Of a DNA stretch of 48,450 bases, positions 17,670-25,172 are shown piece by piece. Made by a program: the position numbers and the translations under genes. The notes under the pieces were generated by a model. It searched no databases, was not told the origin of the DNA, and worked only from the letters and a program-made list of their open reading frames with translations. How positions within the stretch are numbered: the stretch's first letter is position 1; every line of letters starts with the position of its first letter. Source of the DNA: Bacteroidota bacterium (GTDB lineage: Bacteria; Bacteroidota; Bacteroidia; Chitinophagales; Chitinophagaceae); NCBI GenBank assembly GCA_026391455.1, contig JAPLEH010000016.1, positions 1-48,450 on the forward strand, read 5' to 3'.

Positions 17670-19079
17670 ATGTTTATCAAACAATTATATACCAATTGCC
17701 TGAGTGAGGCGGCCTATTATATTGAAAGTCAAGGAGAAGCTGCAATCATTGACCCCTTGCGGGATATAGATACCTATCTCGATCTGGCCCGTGAACGCAA
17801 TGCCACCATCAAATATATTTTCGAAACCCATTTTCATGCGGATTTTGTGAGCGGGCATATTGACCTCGCCCAGGCCACCGGCGCCCCGATTGTATACGGC
17901 CCCGGTACCGTTACCGAGTTTCCTGTACAGGTGGCCCGTGATGGAGAACGTTTCCAGATCGGACAGCTCAGTTTGGAAGTCTTGCATACACCCGGCCATA
18001 CCCTCGAGTCGTCCTGCTTTCTGTTGAAAGACGAACAGGGAAAAGACCATTGTGTGTTTACCGGCGATACGCTGTTTGTTGGTGATGTGGGGCGGCCTGA
18101 CCTTGCACAAAAAGGCAATGGACTGACCATGCAGGATTTGGCAGGCATGTTGTACAACAGCATTCATACCAAATTATATCCGCTGGCCGATGACGTGATC
18201 GTTTTTCCGGCACACGGACCGGGCAGCTCCTGCGGAAAAAATCTGGGCCCCCATACACAGAGTACTATAGGTGAGGAAAAGCAGACCAATTATGCCATGA
18301 AGGCGGCCAACAAAGCTGAGTTTATTCAGGAAGTAACGAGCGGCATTTCAGCTCCTCCTTCCTATTTCCCCATCAATGCCCGGATCAATAAAGAAGGCTA
18401 CGACAGCCTGGAAAAAGTATTAGAAAGCAGCCTGGTGGCCCTGGCGCCGGATGCGTTTGAAAAAGCGATCACCGAAGACACGATCATACTGGACACCCGA
18501 CCTTCGGGCGAATTCACGCAGGGATTTATACCCGGTTCCATATTCATTGGACTGGAAGGCCGTTTTGCTGAATGGGCGGGCAGTCTTCTACCCTTTGATG
18601 CACCTATGTTGCTGGTGGTAACGCCCGGTATGGAGCGGGAGACGATTATTCGTTTAGCCCGCGTTGGTTTTGATAAAGTAAAAGGCTTTCTGGATGGCAG
18701 CTATGAAGCCTGGGCAAATGCCGGCAAATCCTATGACATGATCATTGATGTGGAAGCTGATGAACTGATGATGGATATGCCACATGATCCCAATCTGGTA
18801 GTGGTGGATGTGCGCCGCGAAACCGAATATGCCGATGGCCACCTGAAAGATGCCCTGAATATTCCCTTAAATGAAATGACAGATCCCGGCAGCATGGCCA
18901 ATTTGGAAGAAAACCAAAATATTTATGTGCATTGCGCTGGAGGATACCGCAGTGTGATTGCTTCCTCATTATTGAAAAGACAGGGCATCCATAATATCCG
19001 CAACATTACCGGCGGCTGGGGTAAGATCAAAGAGCAGGAAAAAGCTGAGATCGTTAAGGAAAACAGCGTCCTCAATTAG
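17670..19079 (+). CDS. MBL-fold hydrolase fused to two rhodanese domains (persulfide dioxygenase-like)
   Basis: Residues 1-250 form an ETHE1/glyoxalase-II-like metallo-beta-lactamase domain: HFHADFVSGH at 54-63, HTPGH ending at His110, GDTLFVGDVGRPDL from residue 132 and His182 in PAHGPGS. Residues about 255-355 form a first rhodanese domain with no cysteine in its active-site loop (VVTPGMERE), so that domain should be inactive. Residues about 365-460 form a second rhodanese with the active cysteine Cys422 in HCAGGYRS. Such proteins oxidise glutathione- or other low-molecular-weight persulfides to sulfite, or transfer sulfane sulfur. The single-chain arrangement suggests intramolecular hand-over of the sulfur. 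The exact thiol cofactor is unknown. The neighbouring ArsR gene suggests stress-responsive expression. Confidence 0.88.
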   Translation: MFIKQLYTNCLSEAAYYIESQGEAAIIDPLRDIDTYLDLARERNATIKYIFETHFHADFVSGHIDLAQATGAPIVYGPGTVTEFPVQVARDGERFQIGQLSLEVLHTPGHTLESSCFLLKDEQGKDHCVFTGDTLFVGDVGRPDLAQKGNGLTMQDLAGMLYNSIHTKLYPLADDVIVFPAHGPGSSCGKNLGPHTQSTIGEEKQTNYAMKAANKAEFIQEVTSGISAPPSYFPINARINKEGYDSLEKVLESSLVALAPDAFEKAITEDTIILDTRPSGEFTQGFIPGSIFIGLEGRFAEWAGSLLPFDAPMLLVVTPGMERETIIRLARVGFDKVKGFLDGSYEAWANAGKSYDMIIDVEADELMMDMPHDPNLVVVDVRRETEYADGHLKDALNIPLNEMTDPGSMANLEENQNIYVHCAGGYRSVIASSLLKRQGIHNIRNITGGWGKIKEQEKAEIVKENSVLN

Positions 19080-19083
19080 GGCC

Positions 19084-19290
19084 GCAGATGAACACAGATA
19101 AGCACAGATAGTAGTCATATTTACAGCCGACAATATATTAAAGTACCTGGCAAACTTTTCCGTTTGGATGGATACCTGTTTTATTTCTCCTTATAGGTGG
19201 CGTAAAATAACTTCTTACATTAAAGCCACAGTTGAACACATATAAGTTGTAAAATTTATAGTCAACATTATATTAAAGCACTTACCAGTC
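19084..19290. repeat. Diverged direct repeat pair, about 65 bases each
   Basis: Copy one (19084-19150) and copy two (19224-19290) share the order gccgcag/gccacag, tgaacacaga/tgaacacata, a T- and A-rich centre, then caatatattaaagtacct versus cattatattaaagcactt. They align along their length with many mismatches and a small gap. The first copy carries gaacacagataagcacagat, which resembles a short sequence seen dispersed in many bacterial genomes. Confidence 0.55.
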
Positions 19291-19422
19291 TAATGGGTTT
19301 GTACTGGACGCTTTAATTATCGATAAAAAAGGAGGAATCCCCTGCCGGTGATTTGTAAATTTTCGTGCGCATTGGTTATTCAACGATGACCGAAAATCCT
19401 GTACTATGTACATATTGGGGAA

Positions 19423-19452
19423 AGATACATGCGAAAAAACCTGTATGTATCT
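19423..19452. other. Inverted repeat upstream of the GEVED protein gene
   Basis: AGATACAT (19423-19430) pairs with ATGTATCT (19445-19452). Two further pairs extend the stem inward, one of them a G-T wobble. No T-run follows on either side, so it is not a standard terminator; a leader hairpin or a regulator site is possible. Confidence 0.5.
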
Positions 19453-19589
19453 AAAATCTGTTCCATTTGTGGAATGAATGGAGAAACGGACAATTTATCC
19501 TAATTTTAGAATGAACTTAAGATACACTCCTGTAAGAAACCTTTCGCTGGTACTGTTTGAGAACAATCATACATTAAACTTGTACTTTT

Positions 19590-22229
19590 ATGGCAAAGGG
19601 TTCTTTATTAAAGCCGATTTTTCCCCAGTTAAAGAAAACAAATCCGGTTTGTATTTGCCTGTGGTTAGTATTGATATGCCAGTCTACATACTTACCTGCA
19701 CAGCCCACCATTCAAATCAATGACTTCACTTACTTTTCCGCTTTATCTTCGTCTGCTCCCGGAAACACCACACTGTACACCTCTGAAGAAAACGAGGTTA
19801 TCAACCAACTTTCTTCTTTTTCTGTTCCCTTTGCTGCCTGTATACCTGTTACTGCCAACGGCTGCAGTTTGGGTGACAGTCTCACTTATTTCTCCTTAAA
19901 AGGAGGCAGTGGTACAGTAACTTACAACCCCTCCGGCTCCACCTGTAATGCGAGTCCGCTGGCTTACTCAGATTATACCGGTTCATTTGCGGCTGTTTCT
20001 TTGGTAAGCGGCCAGTGTTTCAGCGGTTTTATGAGAACAGGCAATGCAGATGATTATGCCACCATCTGGATTGATGCAAATGATAACGATTTGTTTGAAG
20101 ACAATGAACGAATACTGGATAACCTGAAGATCGGAACGACAAAAAAATTATACAGTATTTATATTCCCACTACCATGAACACGGGCAATCACCGCCTGCG
20201 GGTACGGATCATATATGCCCCTTATTTACCGCAATTCCTTACCCACCCATGTAATAGTTACGACAGAAGTGAAACCGAAGATTACCTGGTAAACATTACA
20301 TCGGTAGCGATTACCCGTGTAGTAGCCCCTGGTATTCCAGGCAGTTGTATGGATGGATCTGAAACTACGATAGGGCCAGGCAGTAATAACAATACTGCAT
20401 TGCAGTCTGCTTTAGTATTGCTGGATTCTTCCAACCGGTATATTGCGGGTATCGGGCCTAACGGGCTGAATATGGGAACGGTAAAGGCAAGTTTTTTTAA
20501 AAATAACAGCTCAGTGAGGACACTATTCAGTGGACAGTATTATATAGACAGAAACTTAACGGTGAATATAGAAAATGGTTTTTCAGGAACATATGATATA
20601 AGGTATTACTTTTTAAACACCGAATTGGGTTCGTTAATTGCCCAACCCGGCAGTGGTGTCACATCTGTTTTTGATCTTATTGGTTCAAGAAGCATACATA
20701 ACCAATGCAGAGATGAATTTTCCGGTACTGCCACAACCAATATACCTATAAGTTTTGGGAGCCTATCCGGTGACCGGTATATTGATTTTTCCGGAATTCC
20801 TGACAATTCCTACAGCTATTTTTTACATGGTGGCAGCATTGCCTTAACCTGTTGCAACTCTTTTATATGCTTTAGCATTTTCACTAACCTATGTAATCCA
20901 TCTTTTTTTCCAACAACAACCAATACCCTTAATTATAATTCCTGTACAGGGATGCTGAACGAACAGGGAATTAAATATGTATCTTATTTACCAGATACGG
21001 TAAATATTACTGCTACCGTTTCAGGGGAATTTGAACTTGCAGCTGATCCCGCAGCAGGTTTTAGCAATACAATTTCGTTAGACTCCGGGGGAGGAATATT
21101 TTATGTTAGAAGGATAGCCTATTCATCGGGGCCTCAAACCGGAAATATTTTATTGGAAGCTACAAGAGGTGCAAGAGTTGTTAAAAAAAGAGTTTATTTA
21201 AACCATTCGTTTAATACGACAGCTGCAGATCTTGCGGGAGTTCCGGGTGGTTCTGTAGTTTCCCAAACAGTAAGTAATCCCGAAACAGGTGTTTTGTTTA
21301 CAGACCCTACCTTTCCTTGTAAATTAATTGCCAAACTGCTTCCAATCGGTAATAGTCCTGTGTCTTCCACTACTGCAAAAGTATGGGTAGAAAACAGTGT
21401 GCCATTATGGGGCGCCATTCCCTATGTAGCCCGTCATTATGATATAAAGACAGTCTTACAGGGCTCTGTACTAAGTATTACGTTATACTTCAAACAAGCG
21501 GAATTTGATGCCTTTAATGAACACCCTGCCAGTGCATTGAACCTGCCAATGGGCCCGGGTGATATTGCCGGAAAAGCAAATCTGAGAGTATACAGAAATG
21601 CCGGAACCATTAATGAAGACAACGGCCTTCCTTATACGTATAATGGCACACCTGAATTAATAGATCCCTCCGATGCGGATATAGTATGGAATGCCAGCGC
21701 AGGATTTTGGGAAGTAAAATTTTCGGTAGTGAACAGGCCGGGCGGGTTTATAGTTGCCACTGCCAATACATTAAATTTTTGTGCCCTGGGATCATTTATT
21801 ATTCCAGCAGGAACTTCAGGAGGAGTTTATCAATGGCAGGTGAACAATGGAACCGGTTTTACAAATATTCTGGCTGATGGCGGCAATTACAACGGTGTAT
21901 TTTCACCCAAGCTTACCCTATCGGGGTTACCCACCAGTTTTTATGGCTATAAATACAGATGTTTGATAGATGGTACCCCCTCTACTGAATATGATGTTAA
22001 GTTCGTTAGTTATTGGCAGGGAAATAATAGCACAGGAGGCTGGCACGCCGGGGCCAACTGGTTCACCTGCAATGCAGTACCTGACCAATTTACAGATGTT
22101 GTCATTCCAACCGGACGCGCGAATTACCCGGTAGTGAGTACAAACACCACGATTCGAAGTTTAAGAAATGAGAGTACCAGTTCAGTAACCATACAAACCG
22201 GAGTAGTGCTGACCCTGATCGGGCAATAA
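19590..22229 (+). CDS. Large secreted GEVED-domain protein without recognised sorting domain
   Basis: The 879-residue product has an N-terminal hydrophobic segment (CICLWLVLICQSTYLPAQ) after a 20-residue basic lead, consistent with export. Residues about 100-230 match a GEVED domain, with IWIDANDNDLFED and SETEDYLVNI. The middle is beta-rich and unassigned. Residues about 730-800 resemble the Ig-like domains of the other large secreted protein here (YQWQVNNGTGF ... YKYRCLID). The C-terminus (ANWFTCNAVPDQFTDVVIP) is the kind of segment that normally precedes a T9SS sorting domain, but the protein stops at LTLIGQ with no such domain visible. Either it uses another export signal or it has been shortened. 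The DNA is more AT-rich than the housekeeping genes nearby. Confidence 0.75.
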   Translation: MAKGSLLKPIFPQLKKTNPVCICLWLVLICQSTYLPAQPTIQINDFTYFSALSSSAPGNTTLYTSEENEVINQLSSFSVPFAACIPVTANGCSLGDSLTYFSLKGGSGTVTYNPSGSTCNASPLAYSDYTGSFAAVSLVSGQCFSGFMRTGNADDYATIWIDANDNDLFEDNERILDNLKIGTTKKLYSIYIPTTMNTGNHRLRVRIIYAPYLPQFLTHPCNSYDRSETEDYLVNITSVAITRVVAPGIPGSCMDGSETTIGPGSNNNTALQSALVLLDSSNRYIAGIGPNGLNMGTVKASFFKNNSSVRTLFSGQYYIDRNLTVNIENGFSGTYDIRYYFLNTELGSLIAQPGSGVTSVFDLIGSRSIHNQCRDEFSGTATTNIPISFGSLSGDRYIDFSGIPDNSYSYFLHGGSIALTCCNSFICFSIFTNLCNPSFFPTTTNTLNYNSCTGMLNEQGIKYVSYLPDTVNITATVSGEFELAADPAAGFSNTISLDSGGGIFYVRRIAYSSGPQTGNILLEATRGARVVKKRVYLNHSFNTTAADLAGVPGGSVVSQTVSNPETGVLFTDPTFPCKLIAKLLPIGNSPVSSTTAKVWVENSVPLWGAIPYVARHYDIKTVLQGSVLSITLYFKQAEFDAFNEHPASALNLPMGPGDIAGKANLRVYRNAGTINEDNGLPYTYNGTPELIDPSDADIVWNASAGFWEVKFSVVNRPGGFIVATANTLNFCALGSFIIPAGTSGGVYQWQVNNGTGFTNILADGGNYNGVFSPKLTLSGLPTSFYGYKYRCLIDGTPSTEYDVKFVSYWQGNNSTGGWHAGANWFTCNAVPDQFTDVVIPTGRANYPVVSTNTTIRSLRNESTSSVTIQTGVVLTLIGQ

Positions 22230-22267
22230 CATAGATTGCCTTTTGTAAGCTTGTACCAAATGGTGAA

Positions 22268-22972
22268 TTACAGTTTAGACTTTATCCAGGCATCTAATTC
22301 GGGGCTGCTTTCGCAACTGATGATGGCGGCATACCTTGATTTTGTACCATTGTGTACACCCACATGCCAGAGCCGCTGGGAATCCACTACAAAATGGGCT
22401 CCTTTGGGCATGGGTACCCGGGCTTCAGATTCTTTTATGGGCAGGTTATTTTCATCGCTATCATACAGCAGCATATAGCTGTCGGGGTTATCAGTAAGTT
22501 CGATCCACATGCGTACCACCCAACCTTCACCTTCGGGATTGAGGCGGTTATTATCATCGCGGTGTACGGAGCGAATAGCCTGTTCATGCGTTTGCGGCTC
22601 GAGGCGGATGATGCGTACCCGTCCGAAATTAGCGGGGATGGATTTGATATAGGCCATCAGTTTGGGGCATCCTTCCGAATTGGGGGTAAAGATGGCATCC
22701 TTGTCGGTCTTGCCATTTTCCCAAAAACCTTTACATTCATTAGTACCATCGCAGGAAGCCAGGGGGGCAAAATTGGTATCGCCACCACTCTTCCAGTCCA
22801 TATAGACAAGGTTTTCCCATTCGGCAGCGGGTATATGGGAAATATCCAGATTCTTCATTATTACATAACCCTTTTCTTCCATCACCGGCATGCGGTAATG
22901 GTTGGTAATCAGCGGTATTTTTACAGACCAGTGTTCGGAGTGCGGCCAGAATATGGCGGGGGTTGTGGACAT
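22268..22972 (-). CDS. Probable 2-oxoglutarate/Fe(II) dioxygenase (aspartyl/asparaginyl beta-hydroxylase-like)
   Basis: The ATG at 22972 gives 234 residues; a TTG 15 bases further upstream is less likely. Residues 137-139 (HRD, in VHRDDNNR) and His203 in RLWHVGVHNG, followed by Arg213 in KSRYAAII, have the order and spacing of the HxD...H facial triad and the 2-oxoglutarate-binding arginine of the double-stranded beta-helix dioxygenases. MWIELTDNPDS and GAHFVVDS resemble the Asp/Asn hydroxylase group. The substrate is unknown; hydroxylation of a protein or a small molecule is possible. It has no signal peptide. The stop lies 38 bases from the stop of the convergent GEVED gene. Confidence 0.65.
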   Translation of the reverse strand: MSTTPAIFWPHSEHWSVKIPLITNHYRMPVMEEKGYVIMKNLDISHIPAAEWENLVYMDWKSGGDTNFAPLASCDGTNECKGFWENGKTDKDAIFTPNSEGCPKLMAYIKSIPANFGRVRIIRLEPQTHEQAIRSVHRDDNNRLNPEGEGWVVRMWIELTDNPDSYMLLYDSDENNLPIKESEARVPMPKGAHFVVDSQRLWHVGVHNGTKSRYAAIISCESSPELDAWIKSKL

Positions 22973-23172
22973 GGTTAAATTATTCAATTATAAAAACTTG
23001 TAATAAAATTAGTAAAAATCAGGAAATTACTTGCTAAATAAAGTAAGGGTGAAAACACCGTCTACAAAGGTAAAAAAACACAAACTAAATCAAATAAACT
23101 TAATTAAATTTATTAAGTAAAAACAAATGCTCAATTAAAAGAGTGCTTTATTAAAATTTCAAACTTAAAATT

Positions 23173-23577
23173 ATGTCAAACGGAATTTTATTTCAAAACT
23201 TCGAAAAAACTGGATCTAGAAAGGTAAAAAGAGATTTACAAACCTTAATATCATTAAATGGGTTAGAAACAATAAAAGACACCGTTCAATTAAGTGTAAT
23301 ATTAACCATACCCACATCAAACGTTAAAACAAATTTTGACCCAGATGCAGCAGGATCGGTTTCAGAAAAACAAGCTTTTATTAATTTTGGATCACTTTTT
23401 GGAGTTATAAACCCTGAAGTAACCAATTTTTCTCCAATACTAGAAGTTTCACAAAATGGTAGCGTAGCAGATGTCGTTATAAGGTTCTCAGTTAAAAGCA
23501 GTAAAGTAGGAGGTCCAGGGAAAACAATTGCTGCCAAAAAAGGGGCTAAAAAGAAAGCCAGTGTAACTAAAAAATAA
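23173..23577 (+). CDS. Small protein with lysine-rich tail, function unknown
   Basis: The 134-residue product is not recognised. Residues 1-108 alternate polar and hydrophobic residues in a beta-type pattern (VQLSVILTIP, VADVVIRFSV). The last 25 residues form a glycine- and lysine-rich tail (AAKKGAKKKASVTKK). It has no signal peptide and no cysteine. The gene and its flanks are strongly AT-rich, like the convergent C11 peptidase gene, whose stop lies 65 bases away. A basic tail would suit nucleic-acid or membrane contact, or cleavage by an Arg/Lys-specific peptidase, but this is inference only. Confidence 0.65.
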   Translation: MSNGILFQNFEKTGSRKVKRDLQTLISLNGLETIKDTVQLSVILTIPTSNVKTNFDPDAAGSVSEKQAFINFGSLFGVINPEVTNFSPILEVSQNGSVADVVIRFSVKSSKVGGPGKTIAAKKGAKKKASVTKK

Positions 23578-23642
23578 TACGTAAACTATGATTAGTAAAT
23601 CTGTAAACTAAAATTGTAGCCGATTTACATTTTTATCACAAA

Positions 23643-25172
23643 TCATATCTCTATTTTTAAAATTAGCTCGTCCCATCTGGTTTCTTTCCAAAAGCCGATT
23701 TTTCCCTGGTTTATTTTAATATAATTATACATATTAAGTTCAGCAGGTGATAAATTCCTCAACAAAGGAAGGAAAACACCAAATAAACCGGCCCACAAAG
23801 TTTGTATTTGATCATGCTTAAGCATATGAGAAAATCTGGCAGGAAAATATCCAGCGATAATAAATTTACCGTTTTCATCATATGATTCCATTAATTTATC
23901 AAATATTCGAAGCGGTTCGCCTGCAAATTGTCCATGGAATCTGTAAAACTCCATTATCAAGTTATTAAAGTCAATAATACTTGTATCACTACTAACAAAG
24001 GAAGTTGTGACCATGCATTTTAACCTTGCCAGGGCCAAAACACGCACCATCCCAACAGGCGAATTATCTACAGTAATTGTATCGTTTGTATCTAGGATAT
24101 AATCAACTAACAAACGAATACTTTTAATAATATCAGCATATTGATCAAGCCGTATAATGCTAAAAGACACAAGCTGTCTATATGGTATTACACCAATGTT
24201 TTCATTTTTCTTAATAATGTTCGTAAACTCAGGTGCATCAAACTTTGCTAAATAATTATTTACCAAACAATTTGCCACTTGAGTTTCATCAATTTCGGGC
24301 TTAGAACAAAATAGCTTAAATAATTTTTTATAATTATACCCAAAGTGAGTAATCGTAGTTTCAGGTGCAATTAAAATCTTAGCTATACTCTTGAGAGTAT
24401 TACCAGTTTCAATCATTTGAGTATAACAAGTTAAACACATAATAAAATCGATCTTTTTATTCTCTTGAAACGCAAAATCTTTTTCCAATCCTTTTGAAAG
24501 AATATTAACCAGCTCAATACCCGTCACACTTCGATTGACCAATTTTGTTGTTGTTTCGACTATTCTTCTTTTATCAAGATCATAGGGGTTCTTTTTATCA
24601 GGGAAAAGAAAGTTTTCAGATAAAATTTCGAGATAGTTAATTTGACTATCTTCTAAAGAAAGTTGACTGCGCAAAAATCTCAGCGAATTAATAAGTTGAT
24701 AGTAGTTATTAAAAGCAGTTTTCTCTTCAGATAGAGACTTCAGGTTAGATCTCATTTCATTAATATCATCTTGAGCAAAAAAACTAAGACCTGTTCCATG
24801 TCCCCATGTGATAAAAAAATGTCTGTGAATTTCATTATCCTTAACCTGTTTTTTCGAAACAAAATCTTTCAAGAAATTTACTAAATGATCATAATTATTG
24901 CCGTAGAAATCTAGGTTTATAATTGGGGGCTCTGTTACAAAAGAATACTTACCCCCTATTATTACAGTAGTTTTGATATGTCCTGTTAAAGTAGTAACAT
25001 CGTATAGAAATATTGCAAATCTGACATCTTTATTGGGATTCTTAATCGAGATTATTGATGATTCAAATTCCTCATATGCGAGCTTCTGTATTGGCACATT
25101 ACCTACCATCTCTGTTTTATCCAACATTGCTATGACAGAAACTGTCCAAGTATATCGCTTTCCATTACTCAT
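23643..25172 (-). CDS. Cytoplasmic clostripain-like (family C11) cysteine peptidase
   Basis: The 509-residue protein follows the clostripain plan. It begins with KRYTWTVSVIAMLDK, comparable to the WTVLVYMAADN opening of C11 enzymes. FFITWGHGTGLSFF places the catalytic His at 125. IDFIMCLTCYTQMIE carries Cys249, with Glu255 six residues later, the C-x5-E spacing of the C11 active-site segment, followed by AKILIAPETTI. About 120 residues, including PDKKNPYDLDKRR, separate His from Cys; in C11 enzymes such a region can hold self-cleavage sites. C11 peptidases cut after Arg or Lys. Unlike clostripain this protein has no signal peptide, so it should act in the cytoplasm. The C-terminal half (290-509) is unassigned. 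The gene is AT-rich, and its start codon lies inside the next gene's 5' end. Confidence 0.7.
   Translation of the reverse strand: MSNGKRYTWTVSVIAMLDKTEMVGNVPIQKLAYEEFESSIISIKNPNKDVRFAIFLYDVTTLTGHIKTTVIIGGKYSFVTEPPIINLDFYGNNYDHLVNFLKDFVSKKQVKDNEIHRHFFITWGHGTGLSFFAQDDINEMRSNLKSLSEEKTAFNNYYQLINSLRFLRSQLSLEDSQINYLEILSENFLFPDKKNPYDLDKRRIVETTTKLVNRSVTGIELVNILSKGLEKDFAFQENKKIDFIMCLTCYTQMIETGNTLKSIAKILIAPETTITHFGYNYKKLFKLFCSKPEIDETQVANCLVNNYLAKFDAPEFTNIIKKNENIGVIPYRQLVSFSIIRLDQYADIIKSIRLLVDYILDTNDTITVDNSPVGMVRVLALARLKCMVTTSFVSSDTSIIDFNNLIMEFYRFHGQFAGEPLRIFDKLMESYDENGKFIIAGYFPARFSHMLKHDQIQTLWAGLFGVFLPLLRNLSPAELNMYNYIKINQGKIGFWKETRWDELILKIEI

Larger units (their letters stand above)
19080..19589. other. 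510-base non-coding region with a diverged direct repeat and a hairpin
   Basis: No credible gene was seen. The region holds a diverged direct repeat (19084-19150 and 19224-19290) and an inverted repeat (19423-19452). A short open frame at 19478-19723 overlaps the following large gene and shows no protein-like conservation pattern. No clear -33/-7 promoter pair precedes the gene at 19590. Confidence 0.6.

Noticed and set aside
19478-19723. 81-residue open frame ahead of the GEVED gene
   Set aside because: It overlaps the start of the larger gene in another frame, has no signal or domain, and its second half is the frame-shifted signal peptide region.
24973-25131. Longest N-terminal extension of sensor kinase 1
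   Set aside because: The extra 53 residues are antisense to the C11 peptidase N-terminus and would bury the signal peptide. The ATG at 25132 is preferred, though still uncertain.
23173-25172. Toxin-antitoxin pair
   Set aside because: The two genes converge rather than forming an operon, and neither product resembles a known toxin or antitoxin.
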